Assembly (NCBI RefSeq): GCF_005870035.1
Contig: NZ_SWJG01000005.1
Span: 248,001-312,000 of the forward strand
DNA: 64,000 nt
DNA from: Spirosoma lacussanchae
GTDB lineage: Bacteria > Bacteroidota > Bacteroidia > Cytophagales > Spirosomataceae
Direction: 5' to 3'
Positions 53,097-61,498 of the stretch are shown in pieces (positions within the stretch are counted from its first letter, which is position 1; the number at the start of each line of letters is the position of its first letter). A model generated the notes under the pieces. It did not search any database. It had not been told where the DNA came from and worked only from the letters and a program-made list of their open reading frames with translations. Both the position numbers and the translations under genes were made by a program.

Positions 53097-54911
53097 ATGA
53101 ATATTCAGGAAGAAATACAAAGTGCCATTCAGCGCGCCGTTACCGAACTGTATCAGCAGACCGTAACGGAGGTGCCGCTCCAGCCAACCAAGAAAGAGTT
53201 TGAAGGAACCTACACCTTCGTTACGTTTCCGCTCACTAAAGCCCTTCGCCAGGCGCCCGCGCAGATCGGGCAGGCCATTGGTACGTGGCTAGTCGATCAT
53301 ACGACCATAGTGAGTGGCTTCAACGTAGTACAGGGGTTTTTGAACATCAGTGTGGCCGATGCAGCCTGGCTCGATCTGCTGCGCGACATGGCGGGTAATC
53401 CCGCGTTTGGTACCCTCAGCCAGCCCGACGGCGCGTCGGTCATGGTTGAGTTTTCGTCGCCCAACACCAACAAACCGCTGCACCTGGGCCACCTGCGAAA
53501 TAATTTTCTGGGCGACTCGGTCAGCCGGATTCTGGCGGCCAACGGGTATCGCGTAACCAAAACCTGCATTGTCAACGACCGGGGCGTGCATATCTGTAAG
53601 TCGATGCTGGCCTACCGGATGTTTGGCACCGATGCGTCCGGACAACCCGAAACCCCGGCTTCGTCGGGTATGAAAGGAGATCACCTGATCGGTAAATATT
53701 ACGTACTCTTTGACAAAGCCTACAAAGCGCAGGTCGAGGAGATGGTAACGGCCGGCACGCCCAAAGAAGAAGCCGAAAAGACGGCCCCGCTCATGCAGGA
53801 AGTGCAGCAGATGCTGCGGCTCTGGGAGCAGGGCGATCCGGAAACGGTGGCGCTCTGGCGGCAGCTCAATAATTGGGTTTATGCCGGTTTTGACGAAACG
53901 TACCGCAACATCGGGGTGAGCTTCGACAAGACGTACTACGAATCGAATACCTACCTGCTGGGTAAGGAAATCGTTGAGGAGGGGCTGGCCAAAGGCGTAT
54001 TCTACCGCAAAGACGACAGCTCCGTCTGGATCGACCTCACCGACGAAGGCCTCGACCAGAAGCTCGTACTGCGGTCCGACGGAACTTCGGTCTATATGAC
54101 GCAGGATCTCGGTACGACCGATATGAAGTACAGCGATTTCGGTACCGACCGGCAGATCTGGGTGGTAGGCAACGAGCAGGACTACCATTTCAAGGTGCTG
54201 TTCGCCATTCTGCGCCGGCTGGGACGGCCCTATGCCAACGGGCTGTATCACCTCAGCTACGGCATGGTCGATCTGCCGACGGGTAAGATGAAATCCCGCG
54301 AAGGTACCGTTGTCGACGGCGACGACCTGATTGCCGAAACCACCGAAGCGGCCGCTACGGCCGCCGACGAAGCCGCTAAGGGAAAGCTCGATGAGTTCAG
54401 CGATACCGAAAAAGCCGATCTGTTCCGAATGCTGGGGCTGGGCGCGCTGAAGTATTATCTGCTGAAGGTAGACCCGCAGAAACGGATGCAGTTCAACCCG
54501 GCCGAGTCGGTCGATCTGCATGGCAATACAGGGCCGTACATTCAGTACGTACACGCCCGCATCCGGTCGGTACTGCGGAAAGCGGCCAGCGAAGGCATAT
54601 CGGTCAACCCAGCCGATCTGACCGTTGAAGCCGCCGGTCAGCTGGACCCGATCGAGCAGCAACTTATCTTCCTGCTGAGCCAGTACCCACAGCGCGTTCA
54701 GGAGGCAGGTACCGACTACGCGCCCTCGTATATTGCTCAATATGCCTATGAACTGGCCAAAACCTTTAACCAGTTCTACGATAAACTGTCGATCCTGAAA
54801 GAGAGCGACACCGCCAAGCTGAAAAATCGCTTAATTCTATCGGCGTTACTGGCTGAAACTATCTGTAAAGCAATGGGTTTATTGGGTATCGAAGTACCCG
54901 AAAAAATGTAA
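53097..54911 (+). CDS. argS: Arginine--tRNA ligase
   Basis: With ATG 53097 (MNIQEEIQSAIQRAVTELY) the product is 604 residues, normal for ArgRS. It has the N-terminal Add-1 domain (FVTFPLTKALRQAP), the HIGH-type class I signature (PNTNKPLHLGHLRNNFLGDS), the tRNA-interacting VVDGDDLI segment, and the C-terminal DALR anticodon-binding domain (PAYIAQYAYELAKTFNQFYDKL-like). The KMSK loop is replaced by GKMKSREGT, as usual for bacterial ArgRS. It charges tRNA-Arg in the cytoplasm. The glutathione peroxidase gene starts 23 bases later and may be cotranscribed. Confidence 0.96.
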   Translation: MNIQEEIQSAIQRAVTELYQQTVTEVPLQPTKKEFEGTYTFVTFPLTKALRQAPAQIGQAIGTWLVDHTTIVSGFNVVQGFLNISVADAAWLDLLRDMAGNPAFGTLSQPDGASVMVEFSSPNTNKPLHLGHLRNNFLGDSVSRILAANGYRVTKTCIVNDRGVHICKSMLAYRMFGTDASGQPETPASSGMKGDHLIGKYYVLFDKAYKAQVEEMVTAGTPKEEAEKTAPLMQEVQQMLRLWEQGDPETVALWRQLNNWVYAGFDETYRNIGVSFDKTYYESNTYLLGKEIVEEGLAKGVFYRKDDSSVWIDLTDEGLDQKLVLRSDGTSVYMTQDLGTTDMKYSDFGTDRQIWVVGNEQDYHFKVLFAILRRLGRPYANGLYHLSYGMVDLPTGKMKSREGTVVDGDDLIAETTEAAATAADEAAKGKLDEFSDTEKADLFRMLGLGALKYYLLKVDPQKRMQFNPAESVDLHGNTGPYIQYVHARIRSVLRKAASEGISVNPADLTVEAAGQLDPIEQQLIFLLSQYPQRVQEAGTDYAPSYIAQYAYELAKTFNQFYDKLSILKESDTAKLKNRLILSALLAETICKAMGLLGIEVPEKM

Positions 54912-54934
54912 CGTCCTGATCCCGGCAGACAATC

Positions 54935-55555
54935 ATGAAGAAACCCATTGTTTTCACCCTAATTGGCATTACCCTCGTGGTAGCGCTTACCAGTTTTATG
55001 TCCTTAACAACGCTCGTAAAGGGGCTTTTCAGCGACAAGAAAGAAGCCGCTGCCGCGCCCGCCAATGCCAGTGCTCCGACCAAATCGCTGTACGATTTTA
55101 CCGTCAACAGCATCGATGGCAAGCCCGTTGCGCTGAACGCGTACCGGGGAAAAAAAGTAATTATTCTGAACGTAGCCTCCAAATGTGGCTATACACCCCA
55201 GTATGCCGACTGGGAAAAATTCTACAAAGCTCACAAGGATAAGTTTGTGGTGCTGGGCTTCCCGGCCAATAATTTCGCCAACCAGGAGTCGGGCAACAAC
55301 GAAGAGATCGCCACGTTCTGCCAGAAAAACTACGGGGTTTCATTCCCGATGTTCGAGAAGGTATCTGTCGTGGGTAACGATCAGGCTCCGCTGTACAAAT
55401 GGCTGTCGACCAAATCGCTGAACGGCTGGAATGACAAAGCGCCGACCTGGAATTTCTGCAAATATGTCGTCAACGAAAAAGGGGAGCTGACTCACTTCTT
55501 CGCTTCGGGCGTAAAACCCGACGACGCCGAATTCCGCAAAGCGGTTAATCTCTAA
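54935..55555 (+). CDS. Glutathione peroxidase-family thiol peroxidase
   Basis: The 206-residue protein has an N-terminal signal anchor (about 5-26) and a GPx fold with the catalytic tetrad: Cys84 (NVASKCGYTPQY), Gln117 (FPANNFANQESG), Trp172 and Asn173 (TWNFCKYVV). The nucleophile is Cys, not selenocysteine. Most bacterial Cys-GPx use thioredoxin rather than glutathione to reduce peroxides. The anchor suggests it acts at the periplasmic face. It follows argS by 23 bases and ends in a long hairpin. Confidence 0.93.
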   Translation: MKKPIVFTLIGITLVVALTSFMSLTTLVKGLFSDKKEAAAAPANASAPTKSLYDFTVNSIDGKPVALNAYRGKKVIILNVASKCGYTPQYADWEKFYKAHKDKFVVLGFPANNFANQESGNNEEIATFCQKNYGVSFPMFEKVSVVGNDQAPLYKWLSTKSLNGWNDKAPTWNFCKYVVNEKGELTHFFASGVKPDDAEFRKAVNL

Positions 55556-55557
55556 CG

Positions 55558-55612
55558 ATGACTGATAACCGATTGGGGTCATTCGTCAACTGAGCCAATC
55601 GGTTATCAGTCA
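55558..55612 (+). terminator. 19-base perfect hairpin after glutathione peroxidase gene
   Basis: Arms 55558-55576 and 55594-55612 are exact complements with a 17-base loop. No long T run; located 15 bases before the menA start. Confidence 0.65.
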
Positions 55613-55627
55613 TAATTCCTCCTTTTC

Positions 55628-56536
55628 ATGAAGTCCTGGATTGCTGCGGCCCGTCCGCGCACCTTGCCGCTGGCGCTGGCCAGTATTATTCTGGGCAGTT
55701 TTCTGGCGGCTTCCAACGATCCGCTGGCCGCGGGTCATTTCAGCTGGAAGATTGCCGGACTGGCCGTTCTGACCACCATTTTCCTGCAAATCCTGTCCAA
55801 CTTCGCCAACGATTACGGCGACGCGGTATCGGGCAAAGACACCGAGCTACGCGTAGGACCGCGCCGGGCCGTGGCTACCGGCGATATCTCGAAAGAAGCC
55901 ATGCTGCGGGGTATTATCGTTACGGCGGTGCTGTCGCTGGTGTCGGGCGTGTGGCTGCTGGTGGTGGCTCTGTTTGGGGCGGGGTCGCGCGCTTTCTACA
56001 CGCTGCTGGCGCTGGGGCTCCTTTGTATTGCGGCTGCGGTAGGGTATACCAATGGGAAGCGGCCGTATGGCTATGCCGGCTTCGGCGATATTGCCGTATT
56101 GCTTTTTTTTGGTTGGGTAGGCGTACTGGGCACGTACTATCTGCATACGCTGGAGTTTCGACCCCTGTTGCTGTTGCCCGCTACGGCCGTTGGCCTGTTT
56201 GCAACGGGAGTGCTGAATATCAACAATATCCGCGATATCGAAACCGATACCATGACCGGTAAAAAGTCGATTCCGGCCCGGTTGGGGTTACCGCTGGCTA
56301 TTCGATACCACTGGGGGCTGCTGCTGGCCGGCATGGCCTGCGCGGTAGCCTATTCGTTTCTGGTCGATGCGCCCCCAACGGCGTATCTGTACCTGCTCTC
56401 GTTTCCTTTGTTCATACTAAACGGACGAGCGGTAGCCACGCACAAACGCGCTGCCGAGCTAAACCCCCGACTGGGTCAGCTAGCGCTTACTACCCTGCTG
56501 TTTGTGATTCTGTTCGGTATCGGGCAGGTGATCTAA
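55628..56536 (+). CDS. menA: 1,4-dihydroxy-2-naphthoate polyprenyltransferase
   Basis: The 302-residue membrane protein has the UbiA-type layout with about nine hydrophobic helices and the two Asp-rich substrate motifs: NFANDYGDAVSGKDT with the following RVGPRRAV, and NINNIRDIETDTMTGKKS. The GPRRAVATGDIS stretch is characteristic of MenA. It attaches a polyprenyl chain to DHNA in menaquinone synthesis at the inner membrane. Other men genes are not in the window. It was considered as an EboC-type UbiA because ebo homologues lie nearby, but the motifs favour MenA. Confidence 0.93.
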   Translation: MKSWIAAARPRTLPLALASIILGSFLAASNDPLAAGHFSWKIAGLAVLTTIFLQILSNFANDYGDAVSGKDTELRVGPRRAVATGDISKEAMLRGIIVTAVLSLVSGVWLLVVALFGAGSRAFYTLLALGLLCIAAAVGYTNGKRPYGYAGFGDIAVLLFFGWVGVLGTYYLHTLEFRPLLLLPATAVGLFATGVLNINNIRDIETDTMTGKKSIPARLGLPLAIRYHWGLLLAGMACAVAYSFLVDAPPTAYLYLLSFPLFILNGRAVATHKRAAELNPRLGQLALTTLLFVILFGIGQVI

Positions 56537-56860
56537 GAAAAGGACAGCTCATCCCAAAACCCTCAGGGGCGAGATACCCAATATCCGGTAGCGCAATCCG
56601 AAGCACCAGCGGTGCGGGATGTCAATAGCCGCCCGACGGCACATTAACCAGAAGCGCCGTAGATGCGGTATGTAGATCGATCTACATACCGCATCTACGG
56701 CGCTTTTCTACACAATAACCTGCTGTGGACATGTCGCGCCTACGGCGCTGGGTCGATATGTCGTTTGTCGGCTATGGACATGCCGCACCGCCGGTTCTGT
56801 TCGAATCGGCGGTGGTCCGAACCCAACGCGATTCCTGTATAATCAATCCGGTATTGGCGT
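56537..56860. other. Gene-free region with a perfect 54-base palindrome
   Basis: No gene was found between menA and the minus-strand hydrolase. The region holds the palindrome at 56652-56705 and, after it, two related copies of a TGGACATG-C-GC word (around 56724 and 56774) in GC-rich sequence, so it looks like decayed repeat DNA. Confidence 0.5.
56652..56705. repeat. Perfect 54-base palindrome
   Basis: The 27 bases at 56652-56678 are exactly the reverse complement of 56679-56705 with no loop. It is followed by TTT on the plus strand, so it could end menA transcription, but it is far (115 bases) from the stop. It shares the word GTAGATGCG with the hairpin at 7735-7750. Confidence 0.85.
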
Positions 56861-57793
56861 TTATCGGATAATGGTCGATTCTTTGTCGACACGCGGGGCC
56901 TGTCCACCGCGCAGGACCGAGCTACCATTAAAACGCTGGCTCTGGTCGATGGTGAGGGGCTGCGCCAGGTCGTCGAGGCTGAGCTGTCCGCTCTGGGCAA
57001 AAGCCGTTACCGCATTTTCGAACGTAACGAGCCGGATGGCCTCGTCCGATATGCCGTGCTGCCTCATCAGAGCCGCGGTTTTGGGGACGGCGAGCGGATC
57101 GCTGATACCCCAGTCGGCGGCTGAGTTGATCATGATGCGTTCGGGACCGTACTGCTTTACAATCTCGACCATGCGCTCATTGCCCATCTTCGTGAACGGG
57201 TAAATGGTGAAGCCAGCCCAGAAACCCCGGTCCAGCACTTCCCGAACGGTTTCTTCATTATTATGATCAACAATGACCATGCCGGGTGCAAGGCCGTGTT
57301 CGATGGCGATGTCCATGCTGCGGCTGGTGCCCTGTTTCTTATCGCGGTGGGGCGTGTGGATCTGTACCGGCAGGGCAGCTTCGCGGGCTAGTTCCAGCTG
57401 CGCCCGGTAGTATTTTTCCTCGGCCGGGGTCTGATCGTCGAACCCGATTTCGCCAATACCGACCACGCCTTCCTTGTAGATGAATAGCGGCAGGATGTCC
57501 ATGACCTGCTCGGCCAGGGCTTCCTGATTGGCTTCTTTCGAGTTGAGGCCGATGGTGCAGTAATGCCGGATGCCAAACTGCGACGCCCGAAACCGCTCCC
57601 AGCCAACCAGCGTCGCAAAATAGTCGCGGAACGAGTCGACACCGGTGCGGGGCTGGCCCATCCAGAAGGCCGGCTCAATAACCGCCACTACACCCGCGTC
57701 GGCCATAGCCTGATAATCATCGGTAGTACGGGAAATCATATGGACGTGCATGTCGAAAAAAGACATGCCACGTATCGAATCCAGAAAATCCAT
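56861..57793 (-). CDS. TatD-family metal-dependent hydrolase, EboB-like
   Basis: The 310-residue protein is a TatD-type amidohydrolase barrel: the metal-binding H-x-H in FFDMHVHMISRT, GVVAVIEP, EIGFDDQTPAEE (Glu), QIHTPHRDKK (His), VDHNNEETV (His) and the final Asp in NSAADWGISDP. The specific form, with MGQPRTGVDSFRDYF near the N-terminus, resembles the hydrolase of the ebo gene cluster. A clear EboA homologue on the same strand lies 1.6 kb upstream, which supports that reading. The substrate is unknown. An exact TAnnTTTG box on the minus strand lies 33 bases upstream. Confidence 0.82.
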   Translation of the reverse strand: MDFLDSIRGMSFFDMHVHMISRTTDDYQAMADAGVVAVIEPAFWMGQPRTGVDSFRDYFATLVGWERFRASQFGIRHYCTIGLNSKEANQEALAEQVMDILPLFIYKEGVVGIGEIGFDDQTPAEEKYYRAQLELAREAALPVQIHTPHRDKKQGTSRSMDIAIEHGLAPGMVIVDHNNEETVREVLDRGFWAGFTIYPFTKMGNERMVEIVKQYGPERIMINSAADWGISDPLAVPKTAALMRQHGISDEAIRLVTFENAVTAFAQSGQLSLDDLAQPLTIDQSQRFNGSSVLRGGQAPRVDKESTIIR

Positions 57794-57825
57794 GCGTGTA
57801 CAGGGTTCGTTATAATCTATCGTCG

Positions 57826-57833
57826 CAAAAGTA
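57826..57833 (-). promoter_or_regulatory. -7 box of the TatD-like hydrolase gene (TACTTTTG)
   Basis: An exact TAnnTTTG match on the minus strand, 33 bases upstream of the start codon, so this gene is transcribed from its own promoter rather than as part of an operon with eboA. Confidence 0.65.
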
Positions 57834-57943
57834 CGGCTTATAGAAACACCTTGCCGGGCTATTTCTAATCCGATTCTAACTACATTTCTGTAAACTTCAG
57901 CTTAGTCTATTCGTTAAGATGATAAGTAGGATAACATACAAGT

Positions 57944-58612
57944 ATGAAAGCGCTCCAACAGATAAATGGGAAAACATGGGGAATTTACGCAGTGCTGCTG
58001 CTAACCCTCAGCGGTGGGCTTGTTGCCTGTCGGGATAATGCACTGAACGGCCTGACTCCGCAGGATAGCCAGGTCTACATTACGAACTACGACCGCTCCG
58101 TTAATTTCAGCCAGTATCGCACCTTTAGCCTGCCCGATTCGGTCGTGATTCAATCGAACGACCGGTTTACTACATCGACGGGCAGTGTTGAAAATCGATT
58201 TGTTACCAACGTAGCCAGCGCGCTGACGAGCCGTGGTTACCAGCGGGTTGCGCAGGGCCAGTCGGCCGATCTGGGCGTAGCTGTCGTGCGGGTCAATAAC
58301 CGCTTTACGGGCGTGGGGGTAGATCCGTACTCGTATTACTCCAACTACTGGCTGGGGTATGGCGGGCTGGGTGGATACGGTTTAAATCCATATTATCCGA
58401 GCTATTATACGTACCAGGTGAGTGAGCAGTACTGGCAGGTGCAGATCGTCGACCTGAAAAACCGGCCGGTTTCCAACGGCCCCGATCAGGTGCAGCTGAA
58501 CGTGATCTTCGACGCTACCATTCGCGGAGCCGATATCACCGAAACGACCGATGTCGATACGGCGATAACTACCATTTTCAACCAGTCGCCATTCCTGCGG
58601 GCTACTCAATAA
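57944..58612 (+). CDS. DUF4136 lipoprotein
   Basis: The 222-residue protein has a lipoprotein-type signal (ending L-V-A-C near residue 29) and a DUF4136 domain: YDRSVNFSQYRTFSLPDSV, ALTSRGYQRVAQGQSADLGVAVV, a Gly/Tyr-rich loop (about 125-155), and YWQVQIVDLKNRPV. DUF4136 lipoproteins are widespread in Bacteroidota envelopes with no assigned activity. It is followed by an outer-membrane barrel gene in the same orientation; a hairpin lies between them. Confidence 0.88.
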   Translation: MKALQQINGKTWGIYAVLLLTLSGGLVACRDNALNGLTPQDSQVYITNYDRSVNFSQYRTFSLPDSVVIQSNDRFTTSTGSVENRFVTNVASALTSRGYQRVAQGQSADLGVAVVRVNNRFTGVGVDPYSYYSNYWLGYGGLGGYGLNPYYPSYYTYQVSEQYWQVQIVDLKNRPVSNGPDQVQLNVIFDATIRGADITETTDVDTAITTIFNQSPFLRATQ

Positions 58613-58624
58613 ACCGATGCACGG

Positions 58625-58680
58625 CATGTGGCTTTGCTGACGCATGAGTGAGACCACTCTTGTGTCAGCAAAACCGCATG
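58625..58680 (+). terminator. Hairpin between DUF4136 and barrel genes
   Basis: Seventeen-base arms (58625-58641 and 58664-58680) with two mismatches enclose a smaller GAGTG/CACTC hairpin. This supports the barrel gene starting at 58731 rather than at an earlier in-frame ATG inside the hairpin. Confidence 0.65.
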
Positions 58681-58730
58681 GTAACCCCCCGAATTTCCGA
58701 AGACCGAAATCTTATTTCATTAGAGTTATC

Positions 58731-59402
58731 ATGAAACGCATCTTAAGTATAGTAACCCTGTCGCTGCTGAGTGTGGCGACTTGGGCGCAGCAGACGTCAC
58801 CCCGCAACAACGATGTATTCGCGTCGCCTTTCGACCGGTACGTGTCGTTCAATATATCGGCTCGCTATGGGGTGGCGATGCCGCTGGGTGGGCAGAAAAC
58901 CTATATCGATCAGGTGTCGCCGGCCAACCTCGCCATTGACGGGGAGTGGTTGTTTCCGCAGCGGTTCGCTATCGGTTTGAAAACCGGCTACCAGTACAGC
59001 CAGCTGCGACGGCCCCGCGAGCTGGTGTCGTTTACAGATGGCAACAGCGTACAGGACGTCTCGGCTGTCCAGACCCGCACGCTGACCGTTATACCGGCCA
59101 TGGCATCTCTGTCGTATTATTTCGCCGAGAACTCCACGGCCCTGCGTCCATATGTGCAGGTAGCCGGGGGGGGCGCCTATGTTGATTACGTTAATTTCTT
59201 CGGGTCGCTGTCGGATCAGAAAACCGGTTTCCGAACGGCTTTTGCACCGGCGGTTGGCGTGAAGTATTATGGTCAGCGCGAGCAGGGGTTCGGAGCTGAG
59301 CTACAGGCCCAGTACCAGCGCATTAACTTCAACTATGACCGCTTGCCCGGCAACGCGTCGTCGGTGATGCTCTCGGCGGGTATCGTATACCGGTTCTATT
59401 AG
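58731..59402 (+). CDS. Outer-membrane beta-barrel protein
   Basis: From ATG 58731 (MKRILSIVTLSLLSVATWAQ) the product is 223 residues with a clear signal peptide. Alternating-residue strands (RYVSFNISARYGVAMPLG; FAIGLKTGYQYSQL; ALRPYVQVAGGGAYVDYV; GFGAELQAQYQRINF) and the terminal aromatic in SAGIVYRFY fit an eight-stranded OmpA/OmpW-type barrel. No peptidoglycan-binding domain is attached. Probably an envelope structural protein; it may be cotranscribed with the DUF4136 lipoprotein by read-through. Confidence 0.85.
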   Translation: MKRILSIVTLSLLSVATWAQQTSPRNNDVFASPFDRYVSFNISARYGVAMPLGGQKTYIDQVSPANLAIDGEWLFPQRFAIGLKTGYQYSQLRRPRELVSFTDGNSVQDVSAVQTRTLTVIPAMASLSYYFAENSTALRPYVQVAGGGAYVDYVNFFGSLSDQKTGFRTAFAPAVGVKYYGQREQGFGAELQAQYQRINFNYDRLPGNASSVMLSAGIVYRFY

Positions 59403-59423
59403 CCGAACAGCTTATCTTTTTGA

Positions 59424-60098
59424 TTACATGAGCCGCTCGATATGGGGCGGCAGGCTGCGCCCGGCAGCCCGGCGTTCGGCGGCATAGTCGGCCAGCGTCT
59501 GGGCGAGCCGGGCGTTTTTTCGTTCATCCAGGCCGATGATCTGCGTTACGTCTTTATCGGTAAAAAAAGCTTTCAGAATGAGCTGATTCCAGGCGGCTTC
59601 GTCGAGATAATCGGCGGGGTAGGGATTGTGGAGCATGATGGCCGACTGCACATCGGCAATGTTGTTCCGGATGCCTTCGGTAGCCTGAAACCGCCACGCT
59701 TCGGGGTAAGCCAGCACGGGCAGGGCCGAGTACAGCGCCACCAGTTCGTTTAACTCCCCGGCTTTGAACAACTCCGTGATGGTACTGACGTAGGTCGACT
59801 GCTCATCGGTGGGGAGCTGCAGCAGCCACCACACCCGCGCCAGCCGGTCACGCGTCCAGCCCGATACGCTGAAACCCGGTCGGGCCTGCTGGAGCGCAAA
59901 CGCCATATCGGCCGGAACCGTAAGAGGCTGTTTGCCAACAAAGCGGGGGAGCGCCGTAAAGACCCGGTAGAACGCGCTCTTCTGGGGGTTGGTATGAAAC
60001 GCATCGACCTGCTGGCGGAGATAGCTGACCGCAGCGGCCGAGTCGGGTTGTTGTTCAATCAGGTAAAATAACGTCTGACTAAGCTGGAGACTATTCAT
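59424..60098 (-). CDS. eboA: EboA-family protein
   Basis: The 224-residue protein matches EboA: RDRLARVWWLLQLP, GELNELVALYSALPVL, EGIRNNIADVQSAIMLHNPYPADYLDEAAWNQLILKAFFTD, IIGLDERKNARLAQTLADYAAERRAAGR. EboA belongs to the ebo cluster, first noted in an algal endosymbiont and in cyanobacterial scytonemin regions, where it is linked to export of a metabolite; its own biochemical role is unknown. No signal or membrane segment is seen. The EboB-like hydrolase lies on the same strand at 56861 but two plus-strand envelope genes intervene, and EboC-F are not in the window. Confidence 0.88.
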   Translation of the reverse strand: MNSLQLSQTLFYLIEQQPDSAAAVSYLRQQVDAFHTNPQKSAFYRVFTALPRFVGKQPLTVPADMAFALQQARPGFSVSGWTRDRLARVWWLLQLPTDEQSTYVSTITELFKAGELNELVALYSALPVLAYPEAWRFQATEGIRNNIADVQSAIMLHNPYPADYLDEAAWNQLILKAFFTDKDVTQIIGLDERKNARLAQTLADYAAERRAAGRSLPPHIERLM

Positions 60099-60159
60099 AA
60101 TATAATACAGCGCAGATGCAATCCGCTGGTGGGGTTAGTGTGACCAGTGTGCACCCGCA

Positions 60160-61059
60160 TCATTTTTTAGCCTTCGGGTGGGCCTGGTCGTAGGTTTTTT
60201 TGAGTTGTTCGAGGCTGGTATGGGTATAAATCTGGGTAGCGGCTAAACTACTGTGACCCAGCAAATCTTTAATCGCGTTTAGGTCGGCCCCCCGGTTGAG
60301 GAGGTGCGTGGCGAAGGTATGCCGAAGCACGTGGGGACTGCGGGTCGACAGAGTCGTAACGAGCGTCAGGTGCCGTTTGACAATCCGCTGGATCAGCACC
60401 GGGTAAGCCGCAACGCCTTTGTCGCTCACGATCAGCACCGATCCGTCGGCTTTACCGCCAAACTCGGCTTCTTTCAGCTGGCTGTATTGCCGGATCAGGT
60501 CCAGCAGGGGTTGGGTAAGCGGAATGATGCGGTGCTTGTTACGTTTTCCCAGCACCATAATGGTTTGTTTGTACAGATCGACGTCGTTTGTTTTGAGGCC
60601 GATCAGCTCGCTCAGGCGAATGCCGGTGCCGTAGAGCAGTTCAAGAACCAGCTTGTCGCGAACGCCATCGAAGGTATCCGGAAAATCAACGTCCGTGAGC
60701 AGCGTTTCCATGGGTTTTTCTTCCACATAGACCGGCAGTTTTCGGCTGGTTTTGAGCGCCTGAATTTTGGCCATGGGGTCGGTCTCGATCAGCTTCCGGC
60801 GCAGCAGAAACCCGTAGAAGTTACGCAGGGTCGCAATCTTACGGTTCACTGACGATTTGTCGAGGCCGCTTTCGACCAGACTGACGATCCAGGACCGGAT
60901 CTGCCGGAAATCGGCCCGGTCGGGCTGGCTAACGTTACATTCTGTAGCGAGAAAGGAGCTGAACTGCTCCAGGTCTTTGGCGTAGGCGGTGAGCGTATGA
61001 TGACTCAGCCGTTTTTCGTAACGAATATGCTGGAGGAAGTCGTCGGAACCGAGGCTCAT
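60160..61059 (-). CDS. Tyrosine recombinase XerC/XerD-like
   Basis: The 299-residue protein has the N-terminal SAM-like core-binding domain (about 5-95) and a catalytic domain with the full set R148 (GTGIRLSEL), K172, H243 and R246 (SPHVLRHTFATH), H269 (LLGHSSLAATQ) and nucleophile Y278 (IYTH). Length and order match chromosome-dimer resolvases XerC/D; Bacteroidota often carry it next to rpsU, as here. A phage integrase is less likely given the context and size. An exact -7 box lies upstream, after the rpsU terminator. Confidence 0.93.
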   Translation of the reverse strand: MSLGSDDFLQHIRYEKRLSHHTLTAYAKDLEQFSSFLATECNVSQPDRADFRQIRSWIVSLVESGLDKSSVNRKIATLRNFYGFLLRRKLIETDPMAKIQALKTSRKLPVYVEEKPMETLLTDVDFPDTFDGVRDKLVLELLYGTGIRLSELIGLKTNDVDLYKQTIMVLGKRNKHRIIPLTQPLLDLIRQYSQLKEAEFGGKADGSVLIVSDKGVAAYPVLIQRIVKRHLTLVTTLSTRSPHVLRHTFATHLLNRGADLNAIKDLLGHSSLAATQIYTHTSLEQLKKTYDQAHPKAKK

Positions 61060-61084
61060 TGTTGTCAGACGATGCGTATACCGT

Positions 61085-61092
61085 CAAAGCTA
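61085..61092 (-). promoter_or_regulatory. -7 box of the xer gene (TAGCTTTG)
   Basis: An exact TAnnTTTG match on the minus strand, 25 bases upstream of the xer start codon. No clear -33 element was seen. Confidence 0.6.
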
Positions 61093-61128
61093 CAGCATTT
61101 TGCCGAGGCAGGCTAACGAACGGGCCAA

Positions 61129-61160
61129 CAAAAAAGCAGCAAACATCCCTGCTTGCTGCT
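61129..61160 (-). terminator. Rho-independent terminator of rpsU
   Basis: Arms 61135-61142 and 61153-61160 (8 bases, perfect) are followed on the minus strand by six T. It lies between rpsU and the xer promoter. Confidence 0.8.
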
Positions 61161-61243
61161 CCTGTTCTCGGGTCAGTGACCTTCTCTGCTGACTGCGCAT
61201 TCAACAGATAGCGGTCTACTGCGCACCACCGGCGGCCTATGGC

Positions 61244-61441
61244 CTATTGCTCGGTGTGGTTGCCGTACATCCGCTCTTTGTACGTGGCTTTGATGATCTC
61301 GGTGCGACGTTTTACCGACGGTTTCTGGAAAGCCGTCCGCGCCCGCAACTGCCGCAACACGCCCGTCTTTTCGAACTTCTTTTTGAAGCGCTTCAGGGCC
61401 TTGTCGATCGACTCGTTGTCTTTAACGTTAATGATAAGCAT
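61244..61441 (-). CDS. rpsU: 30S ribosomal protein S21
   Basis: The 65-residue basic protein reads MLIINVKDNESIDKALKRF and continues KKKFEKTGVLRQLRARTAF, the bS21 signature, ending in a Lys/Arg-rich tail. bS21 binds the 3' region of 16S rRNA on the small subunit and, in Bacteroidota, is implicated in the altered use of Shine-Dalgarno sequences. It is divergent from ppx with back-to-back promoter boxes and is followed by a terminator and then the xer gene. Confidence 0.96.
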   Translation of the reverse strand: MLIINVKDNESIDKALKRFKKKFEKTGVLRQLRARTAFQKPSVKRRTEIIKATYKERMYGNHTEQ

Positions 61442-61476
61442 GTTCTAAATGTTGTGTTTTAGCTAAAACCGGACGG

Positions 61477-61484
61477 CAAAGGTA
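61477..61484 (-). promoter_or_regulatory. -7 box of rpsU (TACCTTTG)
   Basis: An exact minus-strand TAnnTTTG match 36 bases upstream of the rpsU start; a TTG on the minus strand at 61505-61507 lies 20 bases further upstream, the right spacing for the -33 element, which falls inside the ppx coding start. Confidence 0.7.
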
Positions 61485-61485
61485 G

Positions 61486-61493
61486 TAGTTTTG
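61486..61493 (+). promoter_or_regulatory. -7 box of ppx (TAGTTTTG)
   Basis: An exact TAnnTTTG match on the plus strand only 5 bases before ATG 61499, one base from the rpsU -7 box. If used, transcription would start at about the ATG, giving a leaderless message. Confidence 0.55.
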
Positions 61494-61498
61494 CTGGT

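Noticed and set aside
55628..56536. menA as the EboC prenyltransferase of an ebo cluster
   Set aside because: The GPRRAVATGDIS and NDYGDAVSGKDT motifs are those of MenA, and it is on the opposite strand from eboA and the TatD-like gene.
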